Shown: positions 40,485 to 49,495, numbered from the stretch's first letter. The stretch is 64,000 nucleotides of DNA from Nocardioides carbamazepini (GCF_024614185.1 NZ_JAHTLF010000018.1:192439-256438); one strand, 5' to 3'. Notes: generated by a model not told the origin, from the sequence alone. A program made the numbers and translations.

Positions 40485-41866
40485 GCGGCACCGGAGACGG
40501 CCTGCACGTCGTACCGATCGACACCCCGAGCCTGGGCGATCGCAGCTATCTCGTCCACGACGGCTCGGCGGCGTTCGTCGTCGACCCGCAGCGGGACATC
40601 GACCGGGTGCTCGAGGTGCTCGAGCGTGAGCGCCTCACGCTGACCCACGTCCTGGAGACGCACGTCCACAACGACTACGTGACCGGCGGACTGGCGCTGT
40701 CGCGGGCGACCGGCGCGGACTACGTCGTCAGCGCGCGGGAGGAGGTCGCCTTCGCTCGCCACCCGGTCGAGGACGGGGACGTGCTGGCGGTGGGCGACCG
40801 GATCCGGGTCGAGGCGCTCGCCACCCCCGGGCACACCTTCCACCACCTCTCCTACGTCCTGCGCGACGGCGACGCGGTGCCGGGCGTCGCCGTCTTCTCC
40901 GGCGGATCCCTGCTCTACGGCTCGACCGGGCGTCCCGACCTGCTCGGCGCCGAGCACACCGACCGCCTCGCGCGTCTCCAGCACGCCTCGGCCCGCCGTC
41001 TCGGCGCCGCGCTCCCCGGCGACGCGGCGCTGTACCCGACGCACGGGTTCGGGTCGTTCTGCGCGGCTTCACAATCACGCGCCTCACGGTCGACGATCGG
41101 CGAGGAACGGGCGAGCAACGCGGTCCTCGTCCAGGACGAGGCCAGCTACGTCCGCGACCTGCTGGCCGGTCTGGGGCCGTGGCCCGACTACTACGCGCAC
41201 ATCGCGCCGCTGAACACCGCCGGTCCCGCGGCGGCGGACCTCAGCCCGCCGAGGCAGGTGGGCGCCGAGGAGATCCGCCGTCGGATCGAGGCGGGGGAGT
41301 GGGTGGTCGACCTGAGGCACCGCTCGCAGTTCGCCGGGGGACATGTCCCGGGCAGCTACAACTTCGGCACCGACGGGGCGTTCGCGACCAACCTGGGCTG
41401 GCTCATCGACTGGAACGCCCCGCTCACGCTGCTCGCGGCCACGCCCGACGACCTGGCTCACGCCCAGCGTGAGCTGGTCCGCATCGGCGTCGACCGTCCC
41501 TCGGGCGCCGCCACCGGTGAGCCACGGCAGTGGAGCGACCGCGAGCCGGCGCGCTTCGAGCAGGCCGGCTTCGCCGCGCTCGCCGCGGAGTCGGCGGTTC
41601 GCGAGGTGCCCGTGCTCGACGTACGGCGCGCGGACGAGTTCGCGGCCGGGCACGTCGTCGGAGCGCGCAACATCCCGCTCCACGAGCTGAGGTCCCGGAT
41701 CGCCGAGGTCGCCGACGACGAGGTGTGGGTCCACTGCCAGAGCGGCTACCGGGCGTCGATCGCGGCGTCCTTCCTGGTCGCGCCCGGGCGGCGCGTCGTC
41801 GCGGTCGACGACCACTTCAGCGCGGCCGGTGCGGCCGGCCTTCCCGTCACGGTCGCGAGCGGGTGA
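40481..41866 (+). CDS. MBL-rhodanese fusion, persulfide-dioxygenase-like
   Basis: Protein of 461 aa. Residues ~1-245 form a glyoxalase-II/ETHE1-like MBL domain (ETHVHNDYVTGG, ATPGHTFHHLSY, THGFGSFC). A rhodanese domain without a catalytic Cys follows (~270-345), then a second with active Cys419 in VHCQSGYRAS. Related proteins oxidise glutathione or low-molecular-weight thiol persulfides to sulfite, or transfer sulfur. In an actinobacterium the carrier could be mycothiol persulfide. It overlaps the TauE gene by 4 nt, matching sulfite production with export. Confidence 0.9.
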   Translation: MSGTGDGLHVVPIDTPSLGDRSYLVHDGSAAFVVDPQRDIDRVLEVLERERLTLTHVLETHVHNDYVTGGLALSRATGADYVVSAREEVAFARHPVEDGDVLAVGDRIRVEALATPGHTFHHLSYVLRDGDAVPGVAVFSGGSLLYGSTGRPDLLGAEHTDRLARLQHASARRLGAALPGDAALYPTHGFGSFCAASQSRASRSTIGEERASNAVLVQDEASYVRDLLAGLGPWPDYYAHIAPLNTAGPAAADLSPPRQVGAEEIRRRIEAGEWVVDLRHRSQFAGGHVPGSYNFGTDGAFATNLGWLIDWNAPLTLLAATPDDLAHAQRELVRIGVDRPSGAATGEPRQWSDREPARFEQAGFAALAAESAVREVPVLDVRRADEFAAGHVVGARNIPLHELRSRIAEVADDEVWVHCQSGYRASIAASFLVAPGRRVVAVDDHFSAAGAAGLPVTVASG

Positions 41867-42738
41867 CGCTCGCCGTCGTCCTCGCGCTGGCACTCCTGGT
41901 GGGGGTGGCCCTCGGTGCCCTGGGGGGCGGCGGGTCGATCCTCACGGTCCCGTTGCTGGTCTACGTCGCGGGCCTGGATCCGAAGCAGGCGATCGCCACC
42001 TCCCTGCTGGTCGTCGGCGTCACCTCGGCGGTCGGTGCGCTGGCCCACGCGCGAGCCAGGAGGATCCGCTGGCGCACCGGGCTGCTGTTCGGAGCGGGTG
42101 GGACCGTCGGCGCGCTGGGTGGCGGGGTTCTCGGCGCACGCGTCCCCGGCCACGTGCTGCTCGTCGGCTTCGCGCTGATGATGCTGGCCACCGCCGTGGC
42201 GATGCTGCGCGAGGCCCGCGAGATCGAGGCGGCCGACGAGCCCCAGGTCGTGGGAGCACTCGTCGACGGCGTCGTGGTGGGGGCCGTGACCGGCCTGGTC
42301 GGCGCCGGGGGCGGCTTCCTCGTCGTGCCGGCCCTGGTCCTGCGCGGCGGCATCCCCATGTCGGCGGCCGTCGGCACGTCACTGGTCGTCATCGTCATGA
42401 AGTCGCTCGCCGGCTTCGCCGGCTACGTCACCCAGGTGTCAGTCCCCTGGGGCCTCGCGGCGGGCGTCACCGTCGCCGCTGTCGCGGGCAGTGTCCTCGG
42501 CAGCCGGCTCGCCGGCGGCATGTCCGAGACCAGGCTGCGCCGCAGCTTCGGCTGGTTCGTGCTGGTGGTCGGCAGCTTCGTGCTCCTCCAGGAGGCCGCG
42601 CCGCCGGCCTGGCTGGCGCCGGGCATCGCGGTGCTCGCGACCGTCGGCTGCGCGATCGCCTGCTGGCGGGTGTGGTCGCCCCGGTCGCGCTCGTCCCGCC
42701 CGTCCCGCTCGGTCCGGGGTGGCGCGGCGCCGCGCTGA
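41863..42738 (+). CDS. TauE/SafE-family membrane exporter
   Basis: Protein of 291 aa with about eight membrane helices and two internal repeats (GVALGALGGGGSILTVPLLVY and later GLVGAGGGFLVVPALVL), the TauE/SafE signature. Family members export sulfite or organosulfonates during sulfonate breakdown, or import anions. Coupling to the MBL-rhodanese gene by a GTGA overlap suggests sulfite or sulfoacid export. It ends with an Arg/Ser-rich tail and is the last gene of the central block. Confidence 0.9.
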   Translation: MTLAVVLALALLVGVALGALGGGGSILTVPLLVYVAGLDPKQAIATSLLVVGVTSAVGALAHARARRIRWRTGLLFGAGGTVGALGGGVLGARVPGHVLLVGFALMMLATAVAMLREAREIEAADEPQVVGALVDGVVVGAVTGLVGAGGGFLVVPALVLRGGIPMSAAVGTSLVVIVMKSLAGFAGYVTQVSVPWGLAAGVTVAAVAGSVLGSRLAGGMSETRLRRSFGWFVLVVGSFVLLQEAAPPAWLAPGIAVLATVGCAIACWRVWSPRSRSSRPSRSVRGGAAPR

Positions 42739-42905
42739 GCCCGCGCGCTCTCCTCCTCCCGGGAGCCGGGAGCGTCCGACCTGCCGTCCGTCGTGCGCAT
42801 CGCACGCGCGGGAGCCGTCGTACGTCGTCGTCCGGTGCCCTCCAGTCCTGTGCCCGGCAGTTGTCGTCCGGGGCTGGCGCGCTGCCGTCCGTACCGCTAC
42901 ATTGA

Positions 42906-42930
42906 ATATCAGATCTCAAGCGCGAGATAT
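42906..42930. promoter_or_regulatory. Operator-like site E
   Basis: ATATC at 42906-42910 and GATAT at 42926-42930 flank TCAGATCTCA and a TCTC/GAGA inner repeat. It lies 33 bp upstream of the M20 hydrolase ATG, in the 224-bp gap that separates the TauE gene from the mutase operon; the remainder of that gap shows no gene. Confidence 0.65.
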
Positions 42931-42962
42931 GTGCACCTCGCCCGGGTAGAAGGGACCCCTCC

Positions 42963-44171
42963 ATGACCGACCTGATCGATGCCGCGGCCCAGAAGGCTGT
43001 CGAGGCGATCGACTACCAGCGCCTGAACGAGCTCGTCCAGGAGGTGTGCCGGATCCCGAGCATCCTCGGCGACGAGGGACCGCTGGCGAGCTTCCTCGCG
43101 GACTACATGAAGAACTCCGGCTTCGAGGGCGTGGGCCTGCAGGACGTCGTCGGCGAGCGGCCGAACGCGATCGGGGAGCTCGGCTTCGGCGCCGGCAAGC
43201 GGATCGTGTTCACCGGTCACATGGACACCAAGCCCGTGTCCATCGGGTGGGAGAAGACCTCGCCGTTCTCCGGGGAGATCATCGACGGTGCCATCTACGG
43301 GCACGGGATCATGGACATGAAGGCGGCGCTGGTGTGCCAGATCGTGGCCATGGAGGCGCTGCGCGACTCCGGGGTCGGCCTCGCCGGCACGGTCGCCATG
43401 GCAGCGGTGTCCGACCACATGGGCGACCAGCTCGGCTCGATCCGCTACTTCGACGAGTACGCCGCGGACCTCGCCGTCCTCGGCGAGCTCTCCGGCAACG
43501 AGATCTTCCTCGGCCACCGGGGCCGCTACTACTTCGACATCACCGTGCAGGGGCGCTCCGCGCACACCTGCCACAAGCCGCTCGCGGTCAACGCGAACCT
43601 CCTCGCCGCGCACGCGATCATCGAGCTGGACCAGTCGCGTCTGACCCCGGCTCTCGAGGACTGGGTGGTCGACCTGTTCGGAGCCGAGACCTACATGGCG
43701 CCCGGGCGCGTCTACGGCGGACTGCCGCCCGGCGGTCCGTCGATGATCCCCGACGAGTGCGTGATCCGGGTGGACTGCCGCCCGCAGCCCGGTGTGACGG
43801 TCGAGCAGGTCCGGGCGGAGATCGAGCAGTGCCTGGCCTCCGCACGCGAGCGGGACAGCCGCTTCCGCGCCGAGGTCGAGCTCGTCGACGTCAAGAATGG
43901 CTATCTCGCCAAGCCCGGCGACGAGGTCGTCGAGCTGATGCGTGACTCCGTGCGGTCGGTGCGGGGCGGTGCCGAGCCCCCGCTGCAGGCGGCCGGCTGG
44001 CTGGGTGACACCGCGAGCTTCGGTGACAAGGTCCCGACCGTCATCTTCGGGCCCGGTGGGGAGCCGGTCTACTGCCCCGACGAGCACCTCTCCGTCGCCG
44101 ACATCGTGGAGGCCACCCGGGTCTACACCGAGTTCGCCGTCCGCGCGCTCACGCCTCGGGAATCGGCGTGA
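42963..44171 (+). CDS. M20/ArgE-DapE-family hydrolase 1 with altered active-site dyad
   Basis: Protein of 402 aa with a peptidase M20 fold: FTGHMDTKP near residues 80-88 gives the first His and Asp, and GHGIMDMKAAL carries the bridging Asp. The dimerisation domain follows GHRGRYYFDITVQGRSAHT. At the position of the usual Glu-Glu catalytic dyad the sequence reads AVSDHMGDQLGS, so base and ligand may be His and Met. YlmB, the FAMP deformylase of thiamine salvage, is an M20 enzyme, which makes N-acyl-aminopyrimidine or N-formyl products plausible substrates. First gene of a seven-gene operon behind operator E. Confidence 0.85.
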   Translation: MTDLIDAAAQKAVEAIDYQRLNELVQEVCRIPSILGDEGPLASFLADYMKNSGFEGVGLQDVVGERPNAIGELGFGAGKRIVFTGHMDTKPVSIGWEKTSPFSGEIIDGAIYGHGIMDMKAALVCQIVAMEALRDSGVGLAGTVAMAAVSDHMGDQLGSIRYFDEYAADLAVLGELSGNEIFLGHRGRYYFDITVQGRSAHTCHKPLAVNANLLAAHAIIELDQSRLTPALEDWVVDLFGAETYMAPGRVYGGLPPGGPSMIPDECVIRVDCRPQPGVTVEQVRAEIEQCLASARERDSRFRAEVELVDVKNGYLAKPGDEVVELMRDSVRSVRGGAEPPLQAAGWLGDTASFGDKVPTVIFGPGGEPVYCPDEHLSVADIVEATRVYTEFAVRALTPRESA

Positions 44172-44593
44172 GCACGGGGGTGCGTCCGCACCCCCGGGTG
44201 GTGCTGGCCAAGCCCGGTCTCGACGGGCACGACCGAGGGGTCAAGGTGGTCGGCATGGCACTGCGGGACGCCGGCGCCGAGGTCGTCTATCTCGGGCTCC
44301 AGCAGACGGCCGCCCAGATCGCTCGCGCGGCGGCCGCCGAGGACGCCGACGTGATCGGGCTCTCCGTGCTCTCCGGCGTCCACGTCGACGTGGCCCGCCA
44401 GGTCCTGGCCGCCTGCGCGGGCGAGGACCTCGGCGACGTACCCCTGGTGGTGGGCGGCACCATCCCGCCCGCGGACGTCACCCGTCTGCGCGAGCTCGGT
44501 GTCCGCGACGTCTTCCCGGTCGGGACGCCGCTCGATGACCTGGTCGCGCGCATCTTCGCCATCGCCGCCGAGGAGGTGTCCGATGAGCAGTGA
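44168..44593 (+). CDS. Acyl-CoA mutase, cobalamin-binding small subunit
   Basis: Protein of 141 aa consisting of a B12-binding Rossmann domain. The base-off/His-on motif DGHDRG places Asp19, His21 and Gly24 at the DxHxxG positions, followed by LSVLSGVH and VVGGTIPP for the nucleotide tail. It pairs with the large subunit encoded 11 nt inside its 3' end. Split subunits are known for isobutyryl- and 2-hydroxyisobutyryl-CoA mutases and for some methylmalonyl-CoA mutases. GTG start overlaps the M20 stop. Confidence 0.93.
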   Translation: MSTGVRPHPRVVLAKPGLDGHDRGVKVVGMALRDAGAEVVYLGLQQTAAQIARAAAAEDADVIGLSVLSGVHVDVARQVLAACAGEDLGDVPLVVGGTIPPADVTRLRELGVRDVFPVGTPLDDLVARIFAIAAEEVSDEQ

Positions 44594-46175
44594 GCCCCGG
44601 GCCGTCGTGACCGACTCCGGCATCCCGCTCGACCCGATCTACGACGCCGCGTCCGTCGCCGAGGACCTGGAGGGCCGCCTCGGGCGGCCGGGGGAGCCGC
44701 CGTTCACCCGCGGTCCCTACCGGACGATGTACCGCGAGCGACTGTGGAGCATGCGCCAGTACGCCGGCTACGGCTCGGCGGACGACACCAACGCGCGCTT
44801 CCGCTACCTGCTCGACCAGGGCCAGACGGCGCTCTCGGTCGCGTTCGACCTGCCGACCCAGCTCGGCTACGACTCCGACGACGAGCTGGTCCTCTCCGAG
44901 GTCGGCCGCGTCGGTGTGGCGATCGACTCGGTCGAGGACATGGAGGCCGTGTTCGCGGGCCTGCCCATCGACCAGCTGTCGGTGAACTTCACCATCAACG
45001 GGACCGCCCCGATCATCCTGGCGTTCTACCTGGTGGCCGCCGAGCGGCAGGGCGCCGACATGGCGCAGGTGGCCGGCACGCTGCAGAACGACATCCTCAA
45101 GGAGTTCCTGGCGCGCAAGACGTTCATCTTCCCGCCGGACCACTCCATCCGCCTGGTGGCCGACGTCGTGGAGTACTGCTCGGAGCACCTGCCGCGGTTC
45201 AACGGCATCTCGATCACGGGCTATCACGCGCGGGAGGCGGGATGCGACGCGATCCAGGAGATCGGCCTCACGATGGCCTCGGCGATCGCCTACACGGAGG
45301 CGTTCCTCGCGCGCGGCCTGGACTTCGACGCGTTCGCGCCGCGGCTCTCCTTCCACTTCTCCAGTCAGCTCGACCTGTTCGAGGAGGCGTCGAAGGTCCG
45401 CGCGGCGCGCCGGATGTGGAGCAGCCTGGCCCTGGAGAGGTTCGGGGCGAAGAAGGAGACCTCCGCCCGCCTCCGCTTCTTCTCCGGCTGCTCGGGCGCG
45501 ACGCTGACGGCGCAGCAGCCCCTCAACAACGTCGTCCGCTCCACGTTGCAGTGCCTCGCCGCGGTGCTCGGTGGCGCGCAGTCCATCCATGTCATGGGCT
45601 ACGACGAGGCGCTGGAGATCCCCACCGAGGAGTCGGTGCGCCTGGCTCTGCGGACCCAGCAGATCATCGCCCACGAGTCCGGGGTGGCGAAGGTCATCGA
45701 CCCGCTGGCGGGCTCCTACTTCGTGGAGCACCTCACCGACGAGATCGAGGCGCGGGCCTGGGAGCTCGTCCGTCGGGTGGAGGAGGGAGGGGGCCTCGTC
45801 GAGCTGCTCGCGCAAGGTGTTCCCCAGCGATGGGTGGCCGAGTCGGCGTACCGCTACGAGCAGGAGGTCCGCTCCGGCGAGCGGGTCAAGGTCGGCGTCA
45901 ACAAGTACGTCGACGACGACGGGGTCGTGCCGCCGCTCTTCGAGGTCGACGCAGCGAGCGCAGCGCGGCAGCGCGAGCGACTGGCCGCGCGTCTCGCCGA
46001 CCGTGACGGCGACGTGGTCGCCGCAGCACTGGCGACCTTGCGGACGGCGCTGGTCGAGGGGACCAACAGCATGCCCCACATCATGCAGGCCGGCCGCGTG
46101 GGCGCCACGCTCGGCGAGATCGCCGACACGATGCGTGAGGTCTTCGGCGTCTACCGGGAGCCACAGCCGTGGTGA
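44583..46175 (+). CDS. Acyl-CoA mutase, large (substrate-binding) subunit, methylmalonyl-CoA-mutase-type residues
   Basis: Protein of 530 aa with the MutB-type TIM barrel and no cobalamin domain. By alignment with Propionibacterium MutB, Tyr60 (MRQYAGY) corresponds to Tyr89 and Arg178 (EFLARKT) to Arg207, the pair that holds the carboxylate of methylmalonyl-CoA; GYH matches Tyr243-His244. Isobutyryl-CoA mutase has Phe/Gln and 2-hydroxyisobutyryl-CoA mutase Ile/Gln at the first two. A dicarboxylic acyl-CoA substrate is therefore likely in spite of the split architecture. No MeaB-type chaperone gene is adjacent. The CoA-transferase gene overlaps its end by 7 nt. Confidence 0.92.
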   Translation: MSSEPRAVVTDSGIPLDPIYDAASVAEDLEGRLGRPGEPPFTRGPYRTMYRERLWSMRQYAGYGSADDTNARFRYLLDQGQTALSVAFDLPTQLGYDSDDELVLSEVGRVGVAIDSVEDMEAVFAGLPIDQLSVNFTINGTAPIILAFYLVAAERQGADMAQVAGTLQNDILKEFLARKTFIFPPDHSIRLVADVVEYCSEHLPRFNGISITGYHAREAGCDAIQEIGLTMASAIAYTEAFLARGLDFDAFAPRLSFHFSSQLDLFEEASKVRAARRMWSSLALERFGAKKETSARLRFFSGCSGATLTAQQPLNNVVRSTLQCLAAVLGGAQSIHVMGYDEALEIPTEESVRLALRTQQIIAHESGVAKVIDPLAGSYFVEHLTDEIEARAWELVRRVEEGGGLVELLAQGVPQRWVAESAYRYEQEVRSGERVKVGVNKYVDDDGVVPPLFEVDAASAARQRERLAARLADRDGDVVAAALATLRTALVEGTNSMPHIMQAGRVGATLGEIADTMREVFGVYREPQPW

Positions 46176-47335
46176 GCGGCGACCTGCCGCTGGTCGGCGT
46201 CCGGGTCGTGGACCTGACCCGGTTCGTGTCCGGCGCGTACGCCGGGAGGCTGCTGGCCGCACTCGGGGCGGACGTCATCAAGGTGGAGCTGGCGGAGACG
46301 GGCGACCCCTACCGCCAGCAGGGCACGGCGTTCGTGGACGGCGAGAGCGCCCTCTTCGGCGCACTCAACTGCGGCAAGCGGTCGATGCTCCTCGATCTCG
46401 CCGCCGACGAGGGCCGGGCAGACCTGGACGCGCTCCTGGAGACCGCCGACGTGCTCCTGGAGAACGGCCGGCCCGGAGCGCTGGTCAAGCTCGGCCTCGA
46501 CGCGGAGAGCGTCGCCGCCCGCTTCCCGCACGTCGTCTACGGGTCGATCTCCGGCTACGGCCAGAGCGGTCCGGACGCCGGGCGTGGCGGCTTCGACCTC
46601 ATCCTCCAGGCCGAGGGAGGGTTGATGAGCGTGACCGGCGAGCCCGACAGCGGACCGGTCAAGGTGGGCGTGCCGGCCCTCGACATCGGCAGTGCCGTCT
46701 CCTGTGCTCTCGGCGTCGTGGCTGCGCTCTATGCGCGCAACCGCACCGGCAGGGGAGCGCGGGTCGCCGCGTCGCTGCTCGAGTTCGCCGTGGCGACCTT
46801 CACCAGCGTGGCGCCGTCGTACTTCGTCGACGGGGAGGTGCCGGGCCGGATCGGCAGCCATTCGCCGACCTTCGCGCCCTACGGTGCGTTCCGGGCCCGG
46901 GACGGCCACCTCGTGATCGCGGGCGCCGGGAGCGAGGCCCTGTGGCGGCGGCTGTGCGAGGCGCTGGGCGCGCCGGAGCTCGTGGAGGACCCACGCTTCG
47001 CCGACAACGCGGCACGGGTCCGGAACCGCGCGACCCTGACCGAGGAGCTCGAAGCCCGGCTGGGGCGCTGCGACCGGGCGCACTGGCTGAGCCTGCTCGA
47101 TGCGGCGAAGGTTCCCGCGGCCGAGGTGCGCGATCTCGGTCAGGTCCTCGACTCGGCGCAGGTGCGCCACCTCGAGCTCGTCCGGGCCGATCCGGGAGCG
47201 CCGGGGATGACGCCCGTCCTGGGCGTTCCGCTCCAGGTCGACGGGCCGCTCCCGAGCGGGGGGCGGTGGCCGCGGCTGGGCGAGCACACCGAGGAGATCC
47301 TCGCCGAGCTGCGCACCGGGCCGGGTGTCCGGTGA
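46169..47335 (+). CDS. CaiB/BaiF (class III) CoA-transferase
   Basis: Protein of 388 aa. The CoA-transferase III domain begins VRVVDLTRFVSGAYAGRLLAALGADVIKVE and the catalytic Asp143 lies in GGFDLILQAEGGLM. It moves CoA between carboxylic acids via an aspartyl-CoA thioester. Positioned directly after the mutase, it probably activates the mutase substrate or recycles CoA from succinyl-CoA. GTG at 46169 or the following GTG at 46172 may start it. GTGA overlap with the next gene. Confidence 0.92.
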   Translation: MVSGDLPLVGVRVVDLTRFVSGAYAGRLLAALGADVIKVELAETGDPYRQQGTAFVDGESALFGALNCGKRSMLLDLAADEGRADLDALLETADVLLENGRPGALVKLGLDAESVAARFPHVVYGSISGYGQSGPDAGRGGFDLILQAEGGLMSVTGEPDSGPVKVGVPALDIGSAVSCALGVVAALYARNRTGRGARVAASLLEFAVATFTSVAPSYFVDGEVPGRIGSHSPTFAPYGAFRARDGHLVIAGAGSEALWRRLCEALGAPELVEDPRFADNAARVRNRATLTEELEARLGRCDRAHWLSLLDAAKVPAAEVRDLGQVLDSAQVRHLELVRADPGAPGMTPVLGVPLQVDGPLPSGGRWPRLGEHTEEILAELRTGPGVR

Positions 47336-48471
47336 GCGGCACCGACCGGGACGTGGACGCCGACCCGGGTGTGCCACTGTCGCACTGCGCGGAGGAGGCG
47401 GTCCGGGTGCTGGAGCGCACCTTCGAGCTCGCCCTGATCCCCGCGCCGCCGCTCGACGAGCGCGACCGGGCCGCACGCGTCGCCGACTGGTGGCGCGCCG
47501 ACGGGCTCGACGTCGAGCGTCAGCCGGTCGGCAACCTCTGGGCCCGCCTACGGGTCGGGGCCGATCCGGGGCGGGGTGCCGTGGTCGTGGCCGCCCATCT
47601 CGACACCGTCTTCAGCCGCGACGTGCGCCACGGGCTGCGCCGCGACGCCGGCCGGGTCGTCGGACCGGGGTGCGGCGACGACACCGTCGCCGTGGCCGCG
47701 CTGTCGGTCCTCGACGTGCTGCTGCCGGCCCGGACCGCGGCGTCGGTCTGGGTGCTGGCGACGGTGGGCGAGGAAGGGCTGGGCGACCTGGCCGGTGCCC
47801 GTGCCGCCCTGCAGCACCCGCCGGAGCCCGTCGAGACGTTCGTCGCCCTCGAGGGCAACTACCTCGGCCGGGTGAACGTCGTGGGGGTCGGCTCGGTGCG
47901 CAAGCGGGTGCGGGTCTCCGGTCGGGGCGGTCACGCGTGGGAGGACGCCGACGCGCCGAGCGCGGTCCACGCCGCCGCCGCGATGGTGCATGCCATCGCG
48001 CAGCTGCCGGAGCCGCGGGGTGTCCGGTCGTCGCGCAACGTCGGGCTGCTGCAGGGCGGGGAGTCCATCAACTCCCGCGCCATCCAGGCGAGCTTCGACG
48101 TCGATCTCCGTGCGGAGGACCCTACGGCGCTCACCGAGCTGGACGCCGCGGTCGACGAGATCATCGGCCGGGGACACGAGGGCGTCGACGTCGCGGTCGA
48201 GCCCCTCGGCAACCGCCCCGCCGGTCGGATCGATCCGGAGCACCCTCTGGTGCGGACGGCGGTGCGCGCCCTGGCCGAGGTCGGCATCACCGCACACCTC
48301 ACCGCTGCCAGCACCGACGCCAATGTCGCCTACGCGGCCGGGATCGCAGCCGTGACGCTGGGGATCACCTACGGCGACGGCACCCACACCGAGGACGAGT
48401 GGATCGATCCCGACGCGATCCGGCTCGGTCTGCACGCACTCGCTCGTACCATCACCGAACGGTCAGCTTGA
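47332..48471 (+). CDS. M20/M25/M40-family hydrolase 2
   Basis: Protein of 379 aa with an intact M20 active site: AAHLDTVF (His, Asp), GCGDDTVAV (bridging Asp), TVGEEGLGD (Glu-Glu), VALEGNYLG (Glu) and GTHTEDEW near the C-terminus (His). It should be an active amidase or deacylase, unlike hydrolase 1 in the same operon, whose dyad is changed. The longer open frame running back to 45571 is accidental; GTG at 47332 is coupled to the CoA-transferase stop. Substrate unknown, an N-acyl amino or carbamoyl intermediate is likely. Confidence 0.9.
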   Translation: MSGTDRDVDADPGVPLSHCAEEAVRVLERTFELALIPAPPLDERDRAARVADWWRADGLDVERQPVGNLWARLRVGADPGRGAVVVAAHLDTVFSRDVRHGLRRDAGRVVGPGCGDDTVAVAALSVLDVLLPARTAASVWVLATVGEEGLGDLAGARAALQHPPEPVETFVALEGNYLGRVNVVGVGSVRKRVRVSGRGGHAWEDADAPSAVHAAAAMVHAIAQLPEPRGVRSSRNVGLLQGGESINSRAIQASFDVDLRAEDPTALTELDAAVDEIIGRGHEGVDVAVEPLGNRPAGRIDPEHPLVRTAVRALAEVGITAHLTAASTDANVAYAAGIAAVTLGITYGDGTHTEDEWIDPDAIRLGLHALARTITERSA

Positions 48472-48490
48472 CCTCGAAAGGACGGAACAA

Positions 48491-49495
48491 ATGCTCAGTG
48501 GTGTCGCTCTTCAGCCGGTGGACCCGCCTCGGGAGTTCGAGGGCGCGGTCGAGGACATCGAACGGGCGGGGTTCGACGAGCTCTGGCTGACCGACTCCTC
48601 CCTGCACGCACGCAACGTCTACGCCTACCTGGCGCTCGCCTCGCGGCACAGCTCGACCCTGCGCCTGGGCACCGCGGTGACCAACCCGGTGACCCGGCAT
48701 CCTGCAGTGACGGCGACGGCTGCCGCGACGATCGACGAGATCAGCGAGGGCCGCTTCTCGCTGGGGATCGGCGCCGGCGACCGGCCGCTCCTGGCACTGG
48801 GGTCCAAGCCGGCGACGCTCGCCCGCCTGGAGTCCTCCATCGACGCGATCCGTCAGCTCTGGACCGGTGAGCACGTCACCCTCGAGGGTGCGGGCTTCAG
48901 CCTCGACGACGCACACATGCGGGTCGCCGCCGACCGTGACATCCCGATCTACATCTCCTGCAGCGGCCCCAAGACGCTCGAGCTCGCCGGCCGGGTGGCC
49001 GATGGGGTCATCCTGCTGGCGGGTCTGCACCCGGAGGGACTGCAGTGGGCGCTGGACCACATCGACCGGGGTGTCGACGCGGCCGGTCGCTCGAAGCGAC
49101 CGAAGATCACGGTGTTCGCCTACGGCGCCGTCGACGAGGACGAGGAGGCGGCCCTGGCCGCCGGCCGGACCATCGCCGCCTGGTTCCCGCAGACGGCCCC
49201 GGGCTACTGCGAGATGGCCGGTCTCTCGCGGGAGCTGATCGACAAGGTGCGCACGATGTACGTCGGCGGCGAGTTCCAGGAGGCGGAGGAGGCCGCGCGT
49301 CTGCTGCCGGACGAGTTCGTGCACCGGATGGCCCTCGCCGGTGGTGAGGACCGCGCCCGCGCGCACATCGAGAACATGCTCGACCTCGGCATCGACTGCA
49401 TCACGGTCTTCCCGCTCGGCGAGGACCGGTTCGCGACGATGCGCAGCTTCAAGGGGGTCTTCGACCAGGTCGTGGGTGCGACCCGTGTCTCCTGA
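48491..49495 (+). CDS. LLM-class flavin- or F420-dependent oxidoreductase
   Basis: Protein of 334 aa of the luciferase-like TIM-barrel family. The FDELWLTDSSLH strand, RLGTAVTNPVTRHP and ISEGRFSLGIGAGDRP are typical of F420-dependent reductases of the methylene-tetrahydromethanopterin-reductase type. Other LLM enzymes, such as RutA, open pyrimidine rings with FMN. The cofactor cannot be settled by eye. AAAGGACGGAAC precedes the ATG. It overlaps the M29-fold gene by 11 nt. Confidence 0.88.
   Translation: MLSGVALQPVDPPREFEGAVEDIERAGFDELWLTDSSLHARNVYAYLALASRHSSTLRLGTAVTNPVTRHPAVTATAAATIDEISEGRFSLGIGAGDRPLLALGSKPATLARLESSIDAIRQLWTGEHVTLEGAGFSLDDAHMRVAADRDIPIYISCSGPKTLELAGRVADGVILLAGLHPEGLQWALDHIDRGVDAAGRSKRPKITVFAYGAVDEDEEAALAAGRTIAAWFPQTAPGYCEMAGLSRELIDKVRTMYVGGEFQEAEEAARLLPDEFVHRMALAGGEDRARAHIENMLDLGIDCITVFPLGEDRFATMRSFKGVFDQVVGATRVS

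Noticed and set aside
45571..48471. Apparent 966-aa fusion ending in an M20 hydrolase
   Set aside because: The first ~587 residues are the wrong frame of the mutase and CoA-transferase genes; the M20 protein starts at GTG 47332.
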